The notes beneath the pieces were generated by a model. It ran no database searches and had not been told where the DNA came from. It worked only from the letters and a program-made list of their open reading frames with translations. A stretch of 64,000 nt of DNA from assembly GCF_015244745.1 (NCBI RefSeq), contig NZ_JABCQI010000002.1, positions 62,001-126,000 of the forward strand. Direction: 5' to 3'. Numbering within the stretch: position 1 is the stretch's first letter; every line of letters begins with the position of its first letter. This document shows, in pieces, positions 24,683-33,894 of the stretch. This stretch comes from Gluconobacter cadivus (GTDB taxonomy: Bacteria; Pseudomonadota; Alphaproteobacteria; Acetobacterales; Acetobacteraceae). Position numbers and translations under genes: made by a program.

Positions 24683-27109
24683 ATGGCCCACGGACACCCC
24701 GGAGACTCTGCTGCGTCCCGCCTGCGGTATCATGGCATCCTGCCCGCCCTGATCGGCACCACGGTCTGCCTGTCCGTCGCCCACGCGGCCGATACGAGCA
24801 AACCGCCAACGCATCACACAGCACCCGCCCCTTCAGCCGCGACTGCACCGCGCCCGGCACCAGCCGAACATATTGTCGTTCACCGGCTTGCGGACAGCGC
24901 CCCCGGAAACCAGCCGGGAGGCGGCCTGATCCACCCACAGGACGGTGTGAAATCCGTCAGTACGGTCAGTCAGGATTTCATTTCCAAACAGGCCCCGATG
25001 GCAACGGCCTTTCAGCTCGCATCCATGCTGCCCGGCGCCAATGTATCCTCGTCCGATCCGATGGGATTTTCCCCCAATACCGATATCACCGTCCGAGGGC
25101 TCGATAACAGCGCCATCGGTTATGTGCTCGAAGGCATGCCGCTGAACGATGTCGCCGCGTATTCCGGCACGCCCAGCCAATTCGCGGACAGTGAGAACTA
25201 TCAGGAAATCGCCCTGTCGCAGGGCTCGGCCGATCTGGACAGCCCGGTCCTGAACGCCGCCGGGGGTTTAATGAACCTGACCTTCCGCGACCCGGCCAAA
25301 AAAGCGGGTGGCGACGCCAGCGTGTCTTACGGATCCTACAACACCAACCGCGAATTCATCCGCCTCGACACCGGCGACATCGCCCATACCGGCATCCGTG
25401 GCTTCGTCTCCTACTCCCACGGCGCGACCGACAACTGGCGCGGGCCCGGACGCGACGAAAAGCAGCATGTCGATTTCAATTTTCTCAAGGAATGGGGACA
25501 AGGCAACCGCGCCAGCCTTATCGGCACTTTCAACACAACCATCACAAGCTGGTATCCCGAACCCACGATGGACACATGGAAATCGGACGGGATCAAAGGC
25601 CAGAACAACCTGCTGGCCCATTATGACAGCAGCAATCCGGAAAACGGCGCGAATTACTGGCGTCTGTGGCGGGACGGAGAGCGCACGCTTTATGGCGGCG
25701 CGCCGGTTCATCTGACGCTGACTGACCATCTGACGCTGGACGCCACACCCTACGCGCAGCTTGCATATGGTAACTGGCCGGGCGGAAGCACCCTGTCCGA
25801 AACCGGGCTTTACCAAGGCACACAGGCCCTGTCCGACACGCTGAACCTTCCCGGCGCGCAGGACGGCGTGGGCGTCGTCCGCGCGGATTACACCCAGCGC
25901 AGCTACCGCTCGGGCTTTACCAGCGCGCTGCATTACAAAACCGGCTGGAACGATTTCGTCCTCGGGTACTGGTACGATTACGGTGACGACAACGAGCAGC
26001 AGCCCTTCACGGCGGTCCAGACCAACGGCTATGCGCCGGACATCTGGGCGCAAAACGGCCGCGACGTGATCCGCCTGTCCAACGGCGAACGCCTTCTGGG
26101 CGGCAGCTTTCACACCATTTCACAGACCAACGCGCTGTTCATCGGCGACCACATGTCTCTGCTGCATGACCATCTGGCCATAGACCTCGGGTTCAAGGCC
26201 GTCATGATGAGCCGCGATGGCACGAACAGCATGCCGGGCCCGCAATACCATGTCGGCTCCAACAGCATGGAGCCCCTGCCCCGCCTTGGCGTCCGCTGGC
26301 GCATTGACGCGGAAAACCAGATCTTCTTCAACGCCACAACCAATTTCCGCGCCCCGGATCAGAGCGCGCTGTACAACACCTATGACCCCTCTTCGGGCGA
26401 AATGTACGGAACCGGATCGGCTGACGTCCGGAACGAATATTCCATTTCCGAAGAACTGGGATACCGCCGCACGGGGCGCTGGATCATCGGCAGCCTGACG
26501 CTGTTCAACTACAACTTCACCAACCGCCAGGTTTCCACTCAGGCTGTCCAGAACGGCTCCGTCGTCAGTACGACGATGAACGCGGGTGGCCAGACCTCAC
26601 GCGGCGTGGACGTGGAAATCGGCCTGCGCCCCTGGCATCATTTCAGCCCCTATGTCTCGGGCGAGTACCTGCATGCCACGATCGACAACGACCTAATGTC
26701 GGGCGGCGACCTGCTGCGCACCCGTGGCCGCATCGCCGTGCGCAGCCCGACGCTTCAGGCCGCGGCCGGGCTGAGCTACGATGACGGGCATATCTTCGGC
26801 GTCGCCACCGTGCATTACACCGGCCACCAGTACGCGACCTTCATGAACGACGAGCGCGTTTCGGATCACACGACCGGCGATCTCGCCATCGGCTACCGCT
26901 TTTCGGACCATATCCATCTGCATCAACCGACCCTGCGGATGAACTTCATCAATATCACGAACGAACACTACCTTTCCGGCGTGGCGAGCCCGACCATGAA
27001 TGCGAAAGACACAACCGGCGTGTATGGCACTACCATCGCCGGAAGTGCCCCGAGCTACTTTATCGGAGGCGGGTTTGCAGCCCTGTTCACCGCTTCGACG
27101 GGGTTCTGA
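24683..27109 (+). CDS. TonB-dependent outer-membrane receptor, probable thiamine uptake
   Basis: This 808-residue protein has a signal peptide (core LPALIGTTVCLSVAHA), a TonB-box-like EHIVVHRL, a plug domain (about 75-220: AFQLASMLPGANV, TDITVRGLDNSAIGYVLEG) and a 22-strand barrel ending in phenylalanine (TASTGF). It takes a substrate across the outer membrane with TonB energy. The TPP riboswitch just upstream and the PnuT-like permease downstream make thiamine or a thiamine phosphate the likely substrate rather than a siderophore. ATG 24683 gives the best signal peptide; a TTG at 24656 is possible. Family size is normal. Confidence 0.9.
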   Translation: MAHGHPGDSAASRLRYHGILPALIGTTVCLSVAHAADTSKPPTHHTAPAPSAATAPRPAPAEHIVVHRLADSAPGNQPGGGLIHPQDGVKSVSTVSQDFISKQAPMATAFQLASMLPGANVSSSDPMGFSPNTDITVRGLDNSAIGYVLEGMPLNDVAAYSGTPSQFADSENYQEIALSQGSADLDSPVLNAAGGLMNLTFRDPAKKAGGDASVSYGSYNTNREFIRLDTGDIAHTGIRGFVSYSHGATDNWRGPGRDEKQHVDFNFLKEWGQGNRASLIGTFNTTITSWYPEPTMDTWKSDGIKGQNNLLAHYDSSNPENGANYWRLWRDGERTLYGGAPVHLTLTDHLTLDATPYAQLAYGNWPGGSTLSETGLYQGTQALSDTLNLPGAQDGVGVVRADYTQRSYRSGFTSALHYKTGWNDFVLGYWYDYGDDNEQQPFTAVQTNGYAPDIWAQNGRDVIRLSNGERLLGGSFHTISQTNALFIGDHMSLLHDHLAIDLGFKAVMMSRDGTNSMPGPQYHVGSNSMEPLPRLGVRWRIDAENQIFFNATTNFRAPDQSALYNTYDPSSGEMYGTGSADVRNEYSISEELGYRRTGRWIIGSLTLFNYNFTNRQVSTQAVQNGSVVSTTMNAGGQTSRGVDVEIGLRPWHHFSPYVSGEYLHATIDNDLMSGGDLLRTRGRIAVRSPTLQAAAGLSYDDGHIFGVATVHYTGHQYATFMNDERVSDHTTGDLAIGYRFSDHIHLHQPTLRMNFINITNEHYLSGVASPTMNAKDTTGVYGTTIAGSAPSYFIGGGFAALFTASTGF

Positions 27110-27111
27110 GC

Positions 27112-28266
27112 ATGATGGGGGCTTCCGGACAGTTCGGCGTCAATGGCCCCGAAAGCAGACGGGACTGGCCCGCCTTGTCGGACGCCGAGGCCCGCGATGT
27201 CCTGTCCCGTTTTCCACTTCTTTCCCCCGCGCGGCAAGTCGTATGGCACGGACGACGCCCCTTTTCCTCCACCGGCGTTGTTTTGCTGGAGGATGGAAGC
27301 CGCGTTTTCCTCAAACGCCACGACCATTGCCTGCGCGATGCGACAGCCCTTGCGGAAGAACACCGCTTCATCACACATCTGGCTGAACAGGGGGTTCCTG
27401 TCGGCCACACATGGCGCACCAAAAGCGGGGATGCCGCGCTCGATCTCAACGGATCGGCCTACGAAGTCTTTTCCATTATGCCCGGCCATGATCTGTACGA
27501 GACCGTGCAATCCTGGGAAGCGTTCCACAACGCCCAACATGCTTTCTCCGGCGGCCAGCGTCTTGGCCAGCTTCACGCGGCGTCCAGAAGCTTCGACGCC
27601 CCTGCGCGCCCTTCCCGCCGCCCGCTCCTCTCCACCTTCGAGGTCATCACATCTTCCGACCTGATGACCGGGCTGGAACGCTGGCTCCCACATCAGGCCG
27701 GGCTTGCCAAAGCCCTGACACATCACCGCTGGCGCGACGATCTTCCGCAGGCCCTCCTGCCCTTTCATGCACGACTGAAGCCATATCTCGACACAATCCA
27801 GCCCCGCTGGGGTCATGGCGACTGGCACCCCTCAAACCTGTTTTGGACCGGCACCGGACCGGAAGCGCAGGTCTGCGGCATTCTTGATTTCGGCATGTCG
27901 GACCGCACCTGTGCCGCTTACGATCTCGCTGTCGCCATTGAACGCACCGCTATCGCATGGCTGAACCCCGAAAACGACTGCCCTGTCAGTCTCGACTGCC
28001 TCGAAGCCTTCTTGTCAGGCTATCGGACACACTATGCCCTTTCGAGCGAAGAACGCCGTCTGGTACCGCTTTTCCTGCCGCTCGTTCACGTCGAATATGC
28101 CCTGTCCGAAGTCGCGTATTACGAAACACTCGTTCATGACAGAGCCGGGGTAAAAGCCGCCTATACGGACTATCTTCTGGGCCATACCCACTGGTTTTCG
28201 TCTCCCACAGGACAGCAATTCCTGCACAAGCTGACGCATCTTCTCCAGACGGCGCCATGTCCCTGA
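27112..28266 (+). CDS. APH-fold phosphotransferase, candidate thiamine kinase
   Basis: This 384-residue protein has the aminoglycoside phosphotransferase/choline kinase fold: an N-terminal lobe with FLKRHDHCL (ATP-binding Lys), the catalytic loop HGDWHPSNLFW (His235, Asp237, Asn at +5) and the metal-binding GILDFGMSD. Members phosphorylate small hydroxylated molecules. It lies 2 bases after the receptor gene and overlaps the PnuT-like permease gene by 10 bases, all under the TPP riboswitch, so phosphorylation of incoming thiamine to trap it is the natural inference. It is longer than ThiK of E. coli. Experimental proof is absent. Confidence 0.85.
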   Translation: MMGASGQFGVNGPESRRDWPALSDAEARDVLSRFPLLSPARQVVWHGRRPFSSTGVVLLEDGSRVFLKRHDHCLRDATALAEEHRFITHLAEQGVPVGHTWRTKSGDAALDLNGSAYEVFSIMPGHDLYETVQSWEAFHNAQHAFSGGQRLGQLHAASRSFDAPARPSRRPLLSTFEVITSSDLMTGLERWLPHQAGLAKALTHHRWRDDLPQALLPFHARLKPYLDTIQPRWGHGDWHPSNLFWTGTGPEAQVCGILDFGMSDRTCAAYDLAVAIERTAIAWLNPENDCPVSLDCLEAFLSGYRTHYALSSEERRLVPLFLPLVHVEYALSEVAYYETLVHDRAGVKAAYTDYLLGHTHWFSSPTGQQFLHKLTHLLQTAPCP

Positions 28267-28838
28267 TCGAAATTCTGGGGGCCGTCCTCAGCGCACTTGC
28301 CGTCTGGCTGACATCGCGGCGCAGCATGATCTGCTGGCCCGTGTCTCTGGCCGCAGCAGGGCTGTATTCCTGGATTTTCCTTCAGGCCCGACTTTACGCC
28401 GATGCCGGGCTTCAGATCGCATTCTGTCTGTATGTCATCTACGGCTGGCAGCACTGGCGCCAGATGGCGAAACCGGATGGCCGCATCCACGTCCGTCGTC
28501 CGACACGCCCCACGCTTCTGAAAGGGCTACTCTGCGGTGCGGCGGGAAGTGCTGTCTGGGCGTTCGTCCTTGCCCGCTTCACCAACGATCCCACGCCCAT
28601 CACGGACGCCACCCTCACAGCCTACAGCATTCTCGCCCAGTACTGGGACACCATGCGCTATCGTGAAACCTGGCTGTTATGGATCGTGGTAGACAGCGCC
28701 TATGTCGCCCTGTTCATCAGCCGCGGCCTTTATCCGACAGCCCTGCTCTATGCCGGTTTTGTCGTGCTGGCAGCAAACGGGTACCGACTCTGGAAACCCG
28801 AAATTTCTGCCGGGGCGGCATCCGGTCCGCAACCCTGA
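28257..28838 (+). CDS. pnuT: PnuC/PnuT-type vitamin transporter, probable thiamine permease
   Basis: This 193-residue inner-membrane protein has about seven hydrophobic helices and the PnuC-family signatures: SRRSMICWPVSLAAAGLYSW, FCLYVIYGWQHW and WLLWIVVDSAYVALFISRGL. PnuC relatives carry nicotinamide riboside; PnuT members carry thiamine by facilitated diffusion and rely on a kinase for trapping. The riboswitch and the adjacent kinase identify this one as PnuT-like. It overlaps the kinase gene by 10 bases and is followed by a strong hairpin terminator. The specificity is inferred from context. Confidence 0.88.
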   Translation: MSLIEILGAVLSALAVWLTSRRSMICWPVSLAAAGLYSWIFLQARLYADAGLQIAFCLYVIYGWQHWRQMAKPDGRIHVRRPTRPTLLKGLLCGAAGSAVWAFVLARFTNDPTPITDATLTAYSILAQYWDTMRYRETWLLWIVVDSAYVALFISRGLYPTALLYAGFVVLAANGYRLWKPEISAGAASGPQP

Positions 28839-28847
28839 ATAAAAAAA

Positions 28848-28869
28848 CCGCTCTGACAGGTCAGAGCGG
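28848..28869. terminator. Bidirectional terminator between thiamine and efflux operons
   Basis: CCGCTCTGAC and GTCAGAGCGG form a near-loopless 10-bp inverted repeat, preceded by seven A residues and followed by CTTTG. Read on the minus strand, the stem is followed by seven T residues, a strong end for the efflux operon; on the plus strand it closes the thiamine operon. Confidence 0.88.
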
Positions 28870-28888
28870 CTTTGTATCAAGACAGCAT

Positions 28889-29236
28889 TCAGTCGACCGG
28901 TTCATCCTCCGGCAGAGGCTGGATCTGACGCAGCTTGCCGTAGCGATCGTAATAAAAGACCGACGTTCCCCGCCGTTCGGCATAACCGTCCGGCTGACCG
29001 TCCTTCGTCTGGAACAGCAGCCGGAAGGCATCCGGCTGCTCGATCACCTTGTCCCCCGGCGGGCGATACCGATACCGGCTGAAATCGGCATGGCTCTTGG
29101 GCAGCGACGAGTTGTGATACAGGTCGTGCATGCTCGGCTTTTTAGGACCGTCATCCGCATCCTGCGCCACGGCCGTACCAAGGGCCGCGCCTGACACGGC
29201 AAGAACGGCCAGTACTGGGACAATCAACCTGCGCAT
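28889..29236 (-). CDS. Secreted protein of unknown function (115 aa)
   Basis: A signal peptide (MRRLIVPVLAVLAVSGAALG, cleavage near AVAQ) is followed by a small mature domain rich in Tyr and Arg (RYRYRPPGDKV, then RRGTSVFYYDRYGKLRQIQP) and an acidic tail. It is probably periplasmic. It starts 12 bases after the outer-membrane efflux gene stop and ends 20 bases before the minus-strand terminator, so it is the last gene of the efflux operon. I do not recognise the family; context suggests an accessory envelope role. Confidence 0.7.
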   Translation of the reverse strand: MRRLIVPVLAVLAVSGAALGTAVAQDADDGPKKPSMHDLYHNSSLPKSHADFSRYRYRPPGDKVIEQPDAFRLLFQTKDGQPDGYAERRGTSVFYYDRYGKLRQIQPLPEDEPVD

Positions 29237-29248
29237 GATGCTCTCCGG

Positions 29249-30715
29249 TCAGTGCGTTTGTGCGGGCACCTTAGGCGAAACCGTCTTCTGGCTCCACCCA
29301 CCACCGAGCGCGCGATACAATGTCACAATATTCTGGAACCGCGCGGCCTTGACCATGATGTCGTTCTGCTGCGCCTGATAGAGGGTGCGCTGCTGCGTTA
29401 GGGTCGTCAGATAGCTGTCGATGCCTGCCTTGTAGCGCATGTTGGCCAGATCGAACGCCTGCTGCGACTGCGCCACCAATTCGTCCATGTGGTGCTGCTG
29501 GGTCGTATAGGTTTCCCGTGCCGTCAACGCATCCGAAACTTCCCGGAACGCCGACTGTACGGTTTTTTCATACTGCGCTGCATTCTGACGGGACTGCGCC
29601 TTGGCCATCATCAGGTTCCCTTCGCTCTGCCCCCAGGTCAGCAGCGGAATGCTGATGGACGGGGAGATGCTCCAGGTTTCGGCACCCGGCGTGAACAGCT
29701 TGCGGAACTGCAGCGAACTGGTGCCTTCCGAAGCCGTCAGCGTAAAGCGGGGGAAGAACGCCGCACGCGCTGCACCCACATTGGCATTGGCCCCGAGCAG
29801 GGTATGCTCCGCCGCACGGACGTCTGGCCGCTGCTCCAGCAAATCCGAAGGCAGACCCTCCGGCAGATCCGTGATCATGGTCTGCGATCCGAAAGGCGCC
29901 GGTTCCGGCAAAGTCGAAGGCAGCGGCGAGCCGACGAGAAGCTGAAGCGCATGCTCGTCATCCGCCAGAGCGCGCGTATATTGCGCCTCGTAGGCGGACG
30001 CCTGCTCGACCTGTGTCTTGACCTGCGCCAGCGTCAGCGCATCCGTTTCGCCATTGTCATAGGAAAGCTGTGTCAGCCGCAGCGTATCGCGCTCGGACGC
30101 CAGCGTGGCGCGCGTCACCCGGAGCTGCTCACGGTCAGCCAGCCACTGGATGTAGGTCGTCCCGATCTGCGAGACCGTCGTGATGAGAACGTTCCGCGCG
30201 TTCTCGACGTTGTTCAGCACCGTTTCCTTTTGCTGACGCGTCAGGTTGCGGATGCGGCCCCACAGATCAATTTCGTAAGACGAAAATCCGATCGACGTCT
30301 GATACAAACGCAGGGTCGAGATATGCTCACCAACTCCAGGCGCAAACGAGAAACCTGCCGTATCGGATGGCGCCATGAACATCCCCTGCCCGCCGGCCGA
30401 GATGATCGGAAACAGCGAGGCATTCTGGATCTCGTACTGACCGCGCGCAACGCCCACAGCATCAAGCTGCGCTGCGATGTCGCGGTTGTTTTTCAGAGCC
30501 AGCGCCACGAGCGCCTTCAACCGCGGGTCGGTGAAGAAATCCTCCCACCCGAGATTGGACGCAGCCTGAGCCGCAGGCGTGTTCTTTGATGCCGTATCTG
30601 CAGGGTAGCTGTTCTGGATGGCCTGCGTGGGCCGGTGGTAAACCGGCGCCATGTTACAGGCCGAGAGCATCAGCATCCCGGCAAATCCGGAAGTCAGTCC
30701 GAGACGGGCCTTCAT
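29249..30715 (-). CDS. RND efflux outer-membrane lipoprotein (NodT/OprM family)
   Basis: This 488-residue TolC-like channel has a lipobox MLMLSAC (Cys20) for outer-membrane anchoring, then two repeats of the outer-membrane efflux domain (about 65-260 and 285-470). Motifs include GWEDFFTDPRLKALVALAL, LRVTRATLASERDTL and DLPEGLPSDLLEQRPDVRAAE. It forms the exit duct for the RND pump encoded upstream, overlapping its stop by 4 bases. Trimeric barrel function is family knowledge. Confidence 0.94.
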   Translation of the reverse strand: MKARLGLTSGFAGMLMLSACNMAPVYHRPTQAIQNSYPADTASKNTPAAQAASNLGWEDFFTDPRLKALVALALKNNRDIAAQLDAVGVARGQYEIQNASLFPIISAGGQGMFMAPSDTAGFSFAPGVGEHISTLRLYQTSIGFSSYEIDLWGRIRNLTRQQKETVLNNVENARNVLITTVSQIGTTYIQWLADREQLRVTRATLASERDTLRLTQLSYDNGETDALTLAQVKTQVEQASAYEAQYTRALADDEHALQLLVGSPLPSTLPEPAPFGSQTMITDLPEGLPSDLLEQRPDVRAAEHTLLGANANVGAARAAFFPRFTLTASEGTSSLQFRKLFTPGAETWSISPSISIPLLTWGQSEGNLMMAKAQSRQNAAQYEKTVQSAFREVSDALTARETYTTQQHHMDELVAQSQQAFDLANMRYKAGIDSYLTTLTQQRTLYQAQQNDIMVKAARFQNIVTLYRALGGGWSQKTVSPKVPAQTH

Positions 30716-33700
30716 GCGCCGTGCTCCCCTTCAGCGACAGATGCCGCCTTGTTGTCCAGATGGGCGTACGGGTCTTTCCGGTCCCTGATCCGGCTGACCC
30801 GGAACAGACGCAGCACCACCACGAAGAAGACCGGGACGAAATAGACCGCCAGCAGCGTTGCCGAGAGCATGCCACCCACGACACAGGTGCCGATCGCCAC
30901 ACGCGCCGCCGATCCAGCCCCGGTCGCGATCGCCAGCGGAAACACACCGCAGACAAAGGCGATCGACGTCATGAGGATCGGACGCAGACGCTCGCGTCCG
31001 GCTTCCAGAACCGAATCTTCCAGACTTTCGCCACTTTCAAAGAAGGCTTTGGCGAATTCCACGATCAGGATCGCGTTCTTCACCGACAGACCCACCGTCG
31101 TGAGCAGTCCGACCTGAAAATAGACGTCGTTGGCCAATCCGCGTCCCAGCGTCGATGCGATGGCACCCAGCACGCCGAGCGGGAGCACGAGCAGCACCGC
31201 GAACGGAATGGCCCAGCTCTCATAAAGCGCCGCCAGACAGAACATGATGACCACAACGGCCAGAGCATAGAGCGGCCCGGTCGATCCACCCGAAGCAAGC
31301 TGTTCGAACGACAGACCCGTCCACTCATAACCAATGCCGCGCGGCAGCTTGGCCAGAAGCTTCTCCATTTCCGTCATGGCCTGCCCCGAGCTTGCGCCCA
31401 CGGCCGGCTGACCCTGGATTTCGTAGGAGTTCAGACCATTATAGTCCTCGACCTTCTGCGGCCCGTTGACCCAGTGCCCGGAGGCAAAGGCATTAAACGG
31501 CACCATCGTCCCCATCGCATTGCGGACATACCAGCGGTTCAGATCCTCCGGCGTCATACGCGCCCAGGCTTCACCCTGGATATAGACCTGCTTGACGCGG
31601 TCATTCCGCATGAACTGGTTGACGTAGATGGAGCCCAGCGCCCCTTCGATCGTCGTGTTGATATCCGCATTCGTCAGACCAAAAGCATTGGCGCGCTCAC
31701 GGTCGATATCGAGCTTGAACTGCGGCGCATCGTCCATACCCAGAGGGCGGACAGCCATCAGAAGCGGATTTTTCGCCGCTTCGCTCAGGATCTGGTTTCG
31801 CGCGGCCAGCAGCGCTTCATGGCCCAGATGTCCGGTATCTTCCAGCTCCAGATCGAAGCCGGTCGCATTGCCAAGTTCCATCACGGCAGGCGGATTGACG
31901 GCGAAGATCTGCGCTTCCGGGTCCATCCAGAAATGCATCATGATCTCACGCGACACGGTCATGGTCGTGTGTGCAGAGCCCGGACGCTGGTCCCACGGCT
32001 TCATACGGATGAAGAACGCACCCGCACTCTGCCCCTGCCCCGCGAAGCTGAAGCCCGTCATGGTGAAGACGGATTCAACATACGGACCGTAGGTCTTGAG
32101 AACGTAGTCGGTAATCTTGCGGTTGACGGCCGCCGTCTGTGCTTCGGTCGCTCCGTTGCGCATTGTGACCTGCCCGAAGATGATCCCCTGATCCTCGTCC
32201 GGCAGGAACCCACCCGGCACGCGCATGAACAGGAACCCGACAAGCGCCGTCAGAAGAACGAACCCGATCATACTGACCACCGGCACGCGGATCAGCCATT
32301 TCACGCCGCCGATATAACCGTTCGTCATACGATCGAACGTCCGGTTGAACCAAGCTGCGGGCCCACGATCATGCCCCTTGTGGGTCGGCTTGAGCATGGA
32401 TGCACAGAGGGCCGGCGTCATGACCATCGCCACCAGAACCGACAGCCACATGGCCGCGACGATCGTGATGGAGAACTGGCGATAGATCACACCCGTTGAA
32501 CCACCAAAAGCCGCCATCGGAAGGAACACCGCCGTCAGCACCAGCACGATGCCCACAAGCGCGCCCGAAATCTCGTCCATGGAGACGCGGGCCGCTTCCT
32601 TGGGTGACAACCCCTTGTCCGTCATCACACGTTCGACGTTCTCGACCACCACGATCGCGTCATCGACCAGCAGACCGACCGCCAGCACCATGGCCAGCAT
32701 GGTCAGCGTGTTGATGCTGTAGCCCACAATGGACATCAGCCCGAACGTTCCCAGAAGAACGACCGGCACGGCAATGGTCGGGATCAGCGTGGCGCGGAAG
32801 TTCTGAAGGAAGATCAGCATCACGATGAAGACGAGGACGATCGCCTCGATCAGCGTCTCGACCACTTCATGGATAGAGAGCGTGATGAACGGTTCGGTAT
32901 CCAGCGGATAGACGAGTTTCAGACCCTGCGGGAAATAGCGGCTCAGCTCACCCAGACGCGCCCGAACGGCAGCCTCGGTCTTGAGCTGGTTCGCCCCTGG
33001 TGCCAGCTTGAGCGCCATCGCGGCGGCCGGATGGTTGTTGTAAGACGATCCCAGAGCATAGCTCTGCGCCCCAAGCTCGACCCGCGCCACGTCCTTCAGA
33101 CGCACCTGACTGCCATCCTGCTGCACCTTGAGCAGGATTTCCTTGAACTGGTCAGGCGTGCTCAGACGGGTCGGACCAATGATCGTGGCATCGAACCCGA
33201 TGCCCTTCTTGGCCGGAAGACCGCCAAGTTCACCCGAAGAAACCTGGATGTTCTGCGCCTGAATAGCGGACTGGACATCGCCGACCGTCAGGCCGAAATT
33301 GTAGAGCTTCGACGGGTCCAGCCAGACGCGCATCGCATATTCGGAACCAAACAGCGTATGATCGCCCACCCCCGAAACACGCGACAGCGGATCGGAAATA
33401 TTGGACGCGACATAATCCGAGATGTCCTGCCCGGACATGCTGCCATCTTCGGAAATGAAGGCCACGACCATCATGAAGTTCTTGGTCGCCTTCGTGATGC
33501 TCAGACCCTGCGCCGTGACTTCCGCCGGCAGACGCGGCTGGGCCAGCTGGAGCTTGTTCTGAACCTGAACCTGCGCGATGTCAGGGTTCGTCCCCTGCTC
33601 GAACGTCAGGTCAATCTCCATCTGTCCGCTCGCATAAGACGAAGCCGACAGGTATTCGAGATGATCCAGACCATACATCTGCTGAAGGATCGGGCGGACA

Positions 33701-33888
33701 ACCGTGTTGTTCACCGTCTCGGCAGATGCACCCGGATACATGACCGAAATGGCAATCTGGGGCGGCGCAATGTTCGGATACTGCGCAATCGGCATGCGCG
33801 TGATCGCGACACCACCGACGAGCATGATGATCAGACCGATCACCCACGCAAAGATGGGCCGGTCAATAAAGAAGCGGGACAATGACAT
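30712..33888 (-). CDS. RND efflux pump inner-membrane subunit (HAE1, AcrB-like)
   Basis: This 1058-residue proton/drug antiporter begins MSLSRFFIDRPIFAWVIGLI, the AcrB-type start, and has twelve membrane helices and two large periplasmic loops. TM4 carries the proton-relay pair in GLLVDDAIVVVENVERV; GGFLPDEDQG marks the second half; FAKAFFESG and the C-terminal SVKNAILIVEFAK are conserved. It exports hydrophobic or amphiphilic compounds. It lies 6 bases after the adaptor gene and overlaps the outer-membrane gene. The substrate range is unknown. Confidence 0.97.
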   Translation of the reverse strand: MSLSRFFIDRPIFAWVIGLIIMLVGGVAITRMPIAQYPNIAPPQIAISVMYPGASAETVNNTVVRPILQQMYGLDHLEYLSASSYASGQMEIDLTFEQGTNPDIAQVQVQNKLQLAQPRLPAEVTAQGLSITKATKNFMMVVAFISEDGSMSGQDISDYVASNISDPLSRVSGVGDHTLFGSEYAMRVWLDPSKLYNFGLTVGDVQSAIQAQNIQVSSGELGGLPAKKGIGFDATIIGPTRLSTPDQFKEILLKVQQDGSQVRLKDVARVELGAQSYALGSSYNNHPAAAMALKLAPGANQLKTEAAVRARLGELSRYFPQGLKLVYPLDTEPFITLSIHEVVETLIEAIVLVFIVMLIFLQNFRATLIPTIAVPVVLLGTFGLMSIVGYSINTLTMLAMVLAVGLLVDDAIVVVENVERVMTDKGLSPKEAARVSMDEISGALVGIVLVLTAVFLPMAAFGGSTGVIYRQFSITIVAAMWLSVLVAMVMTPALCASMLKPTHKGHDRGPAAWFNRTFDRMTNGYIGGVKWLIRVPVVSMIGFVLLTALVGFLFMRVPGGFLPDEDQGIIFGQVTMRNGATEAQTAAVNRKITDYVLKTYGPYVESVFTMTGFSFAGQGQSAGAFFIRMKPWDQRPGSAHTTMTVSREIMMHFWMDPEAQIFAVNPPAVMELGNATGFDLELEDTGHLGHEALLAARNQILSEAAKNPLLMAVRPLGMDDAPQFKLDIDRERANAFGLTNADINTTIEGALGSIYVNQFMRNDRVKQVYIQGEAWARMTPEDLNRWYVRNAMGTMVPFNAFASGHWVNGPQKVEDYNGLNSYEIQGQPAVGASSGQAMTEMEKLLAKLPRGIGYEWTGLSFEQLASGGSTGPLYALAVVVIMFCLAALYESWAIPFAVLLVLPLGVLGAIASTLGRGLANDVYFQVGLLTTVGLSVKNAILIVEFAKAFFESGESLEDSVLEAGRERLRPILMTSIAFVCGVFPLAIATGAGSAARVAIGTCVVGGMLSATLLAVYFVPVFFVVVLRLFRVSRIRDRKDPYAHLDNKAASVAEGEHGA

Positions 33889-33894
33889 GCGGGG

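Noticed and set aside
24683-27109. Siderophore receptor as the role of the TonB-dependent receptor
   Set aside because: The TPP riboswitch and PnuT-like neighbour point to thiamine; no iron-related gene or Fur box is next to it.
30586-32499. Plus-strand open frame of 637 codons
   Set aside because: It is antisense to the RND pump gene, whose protein is unmistakable.
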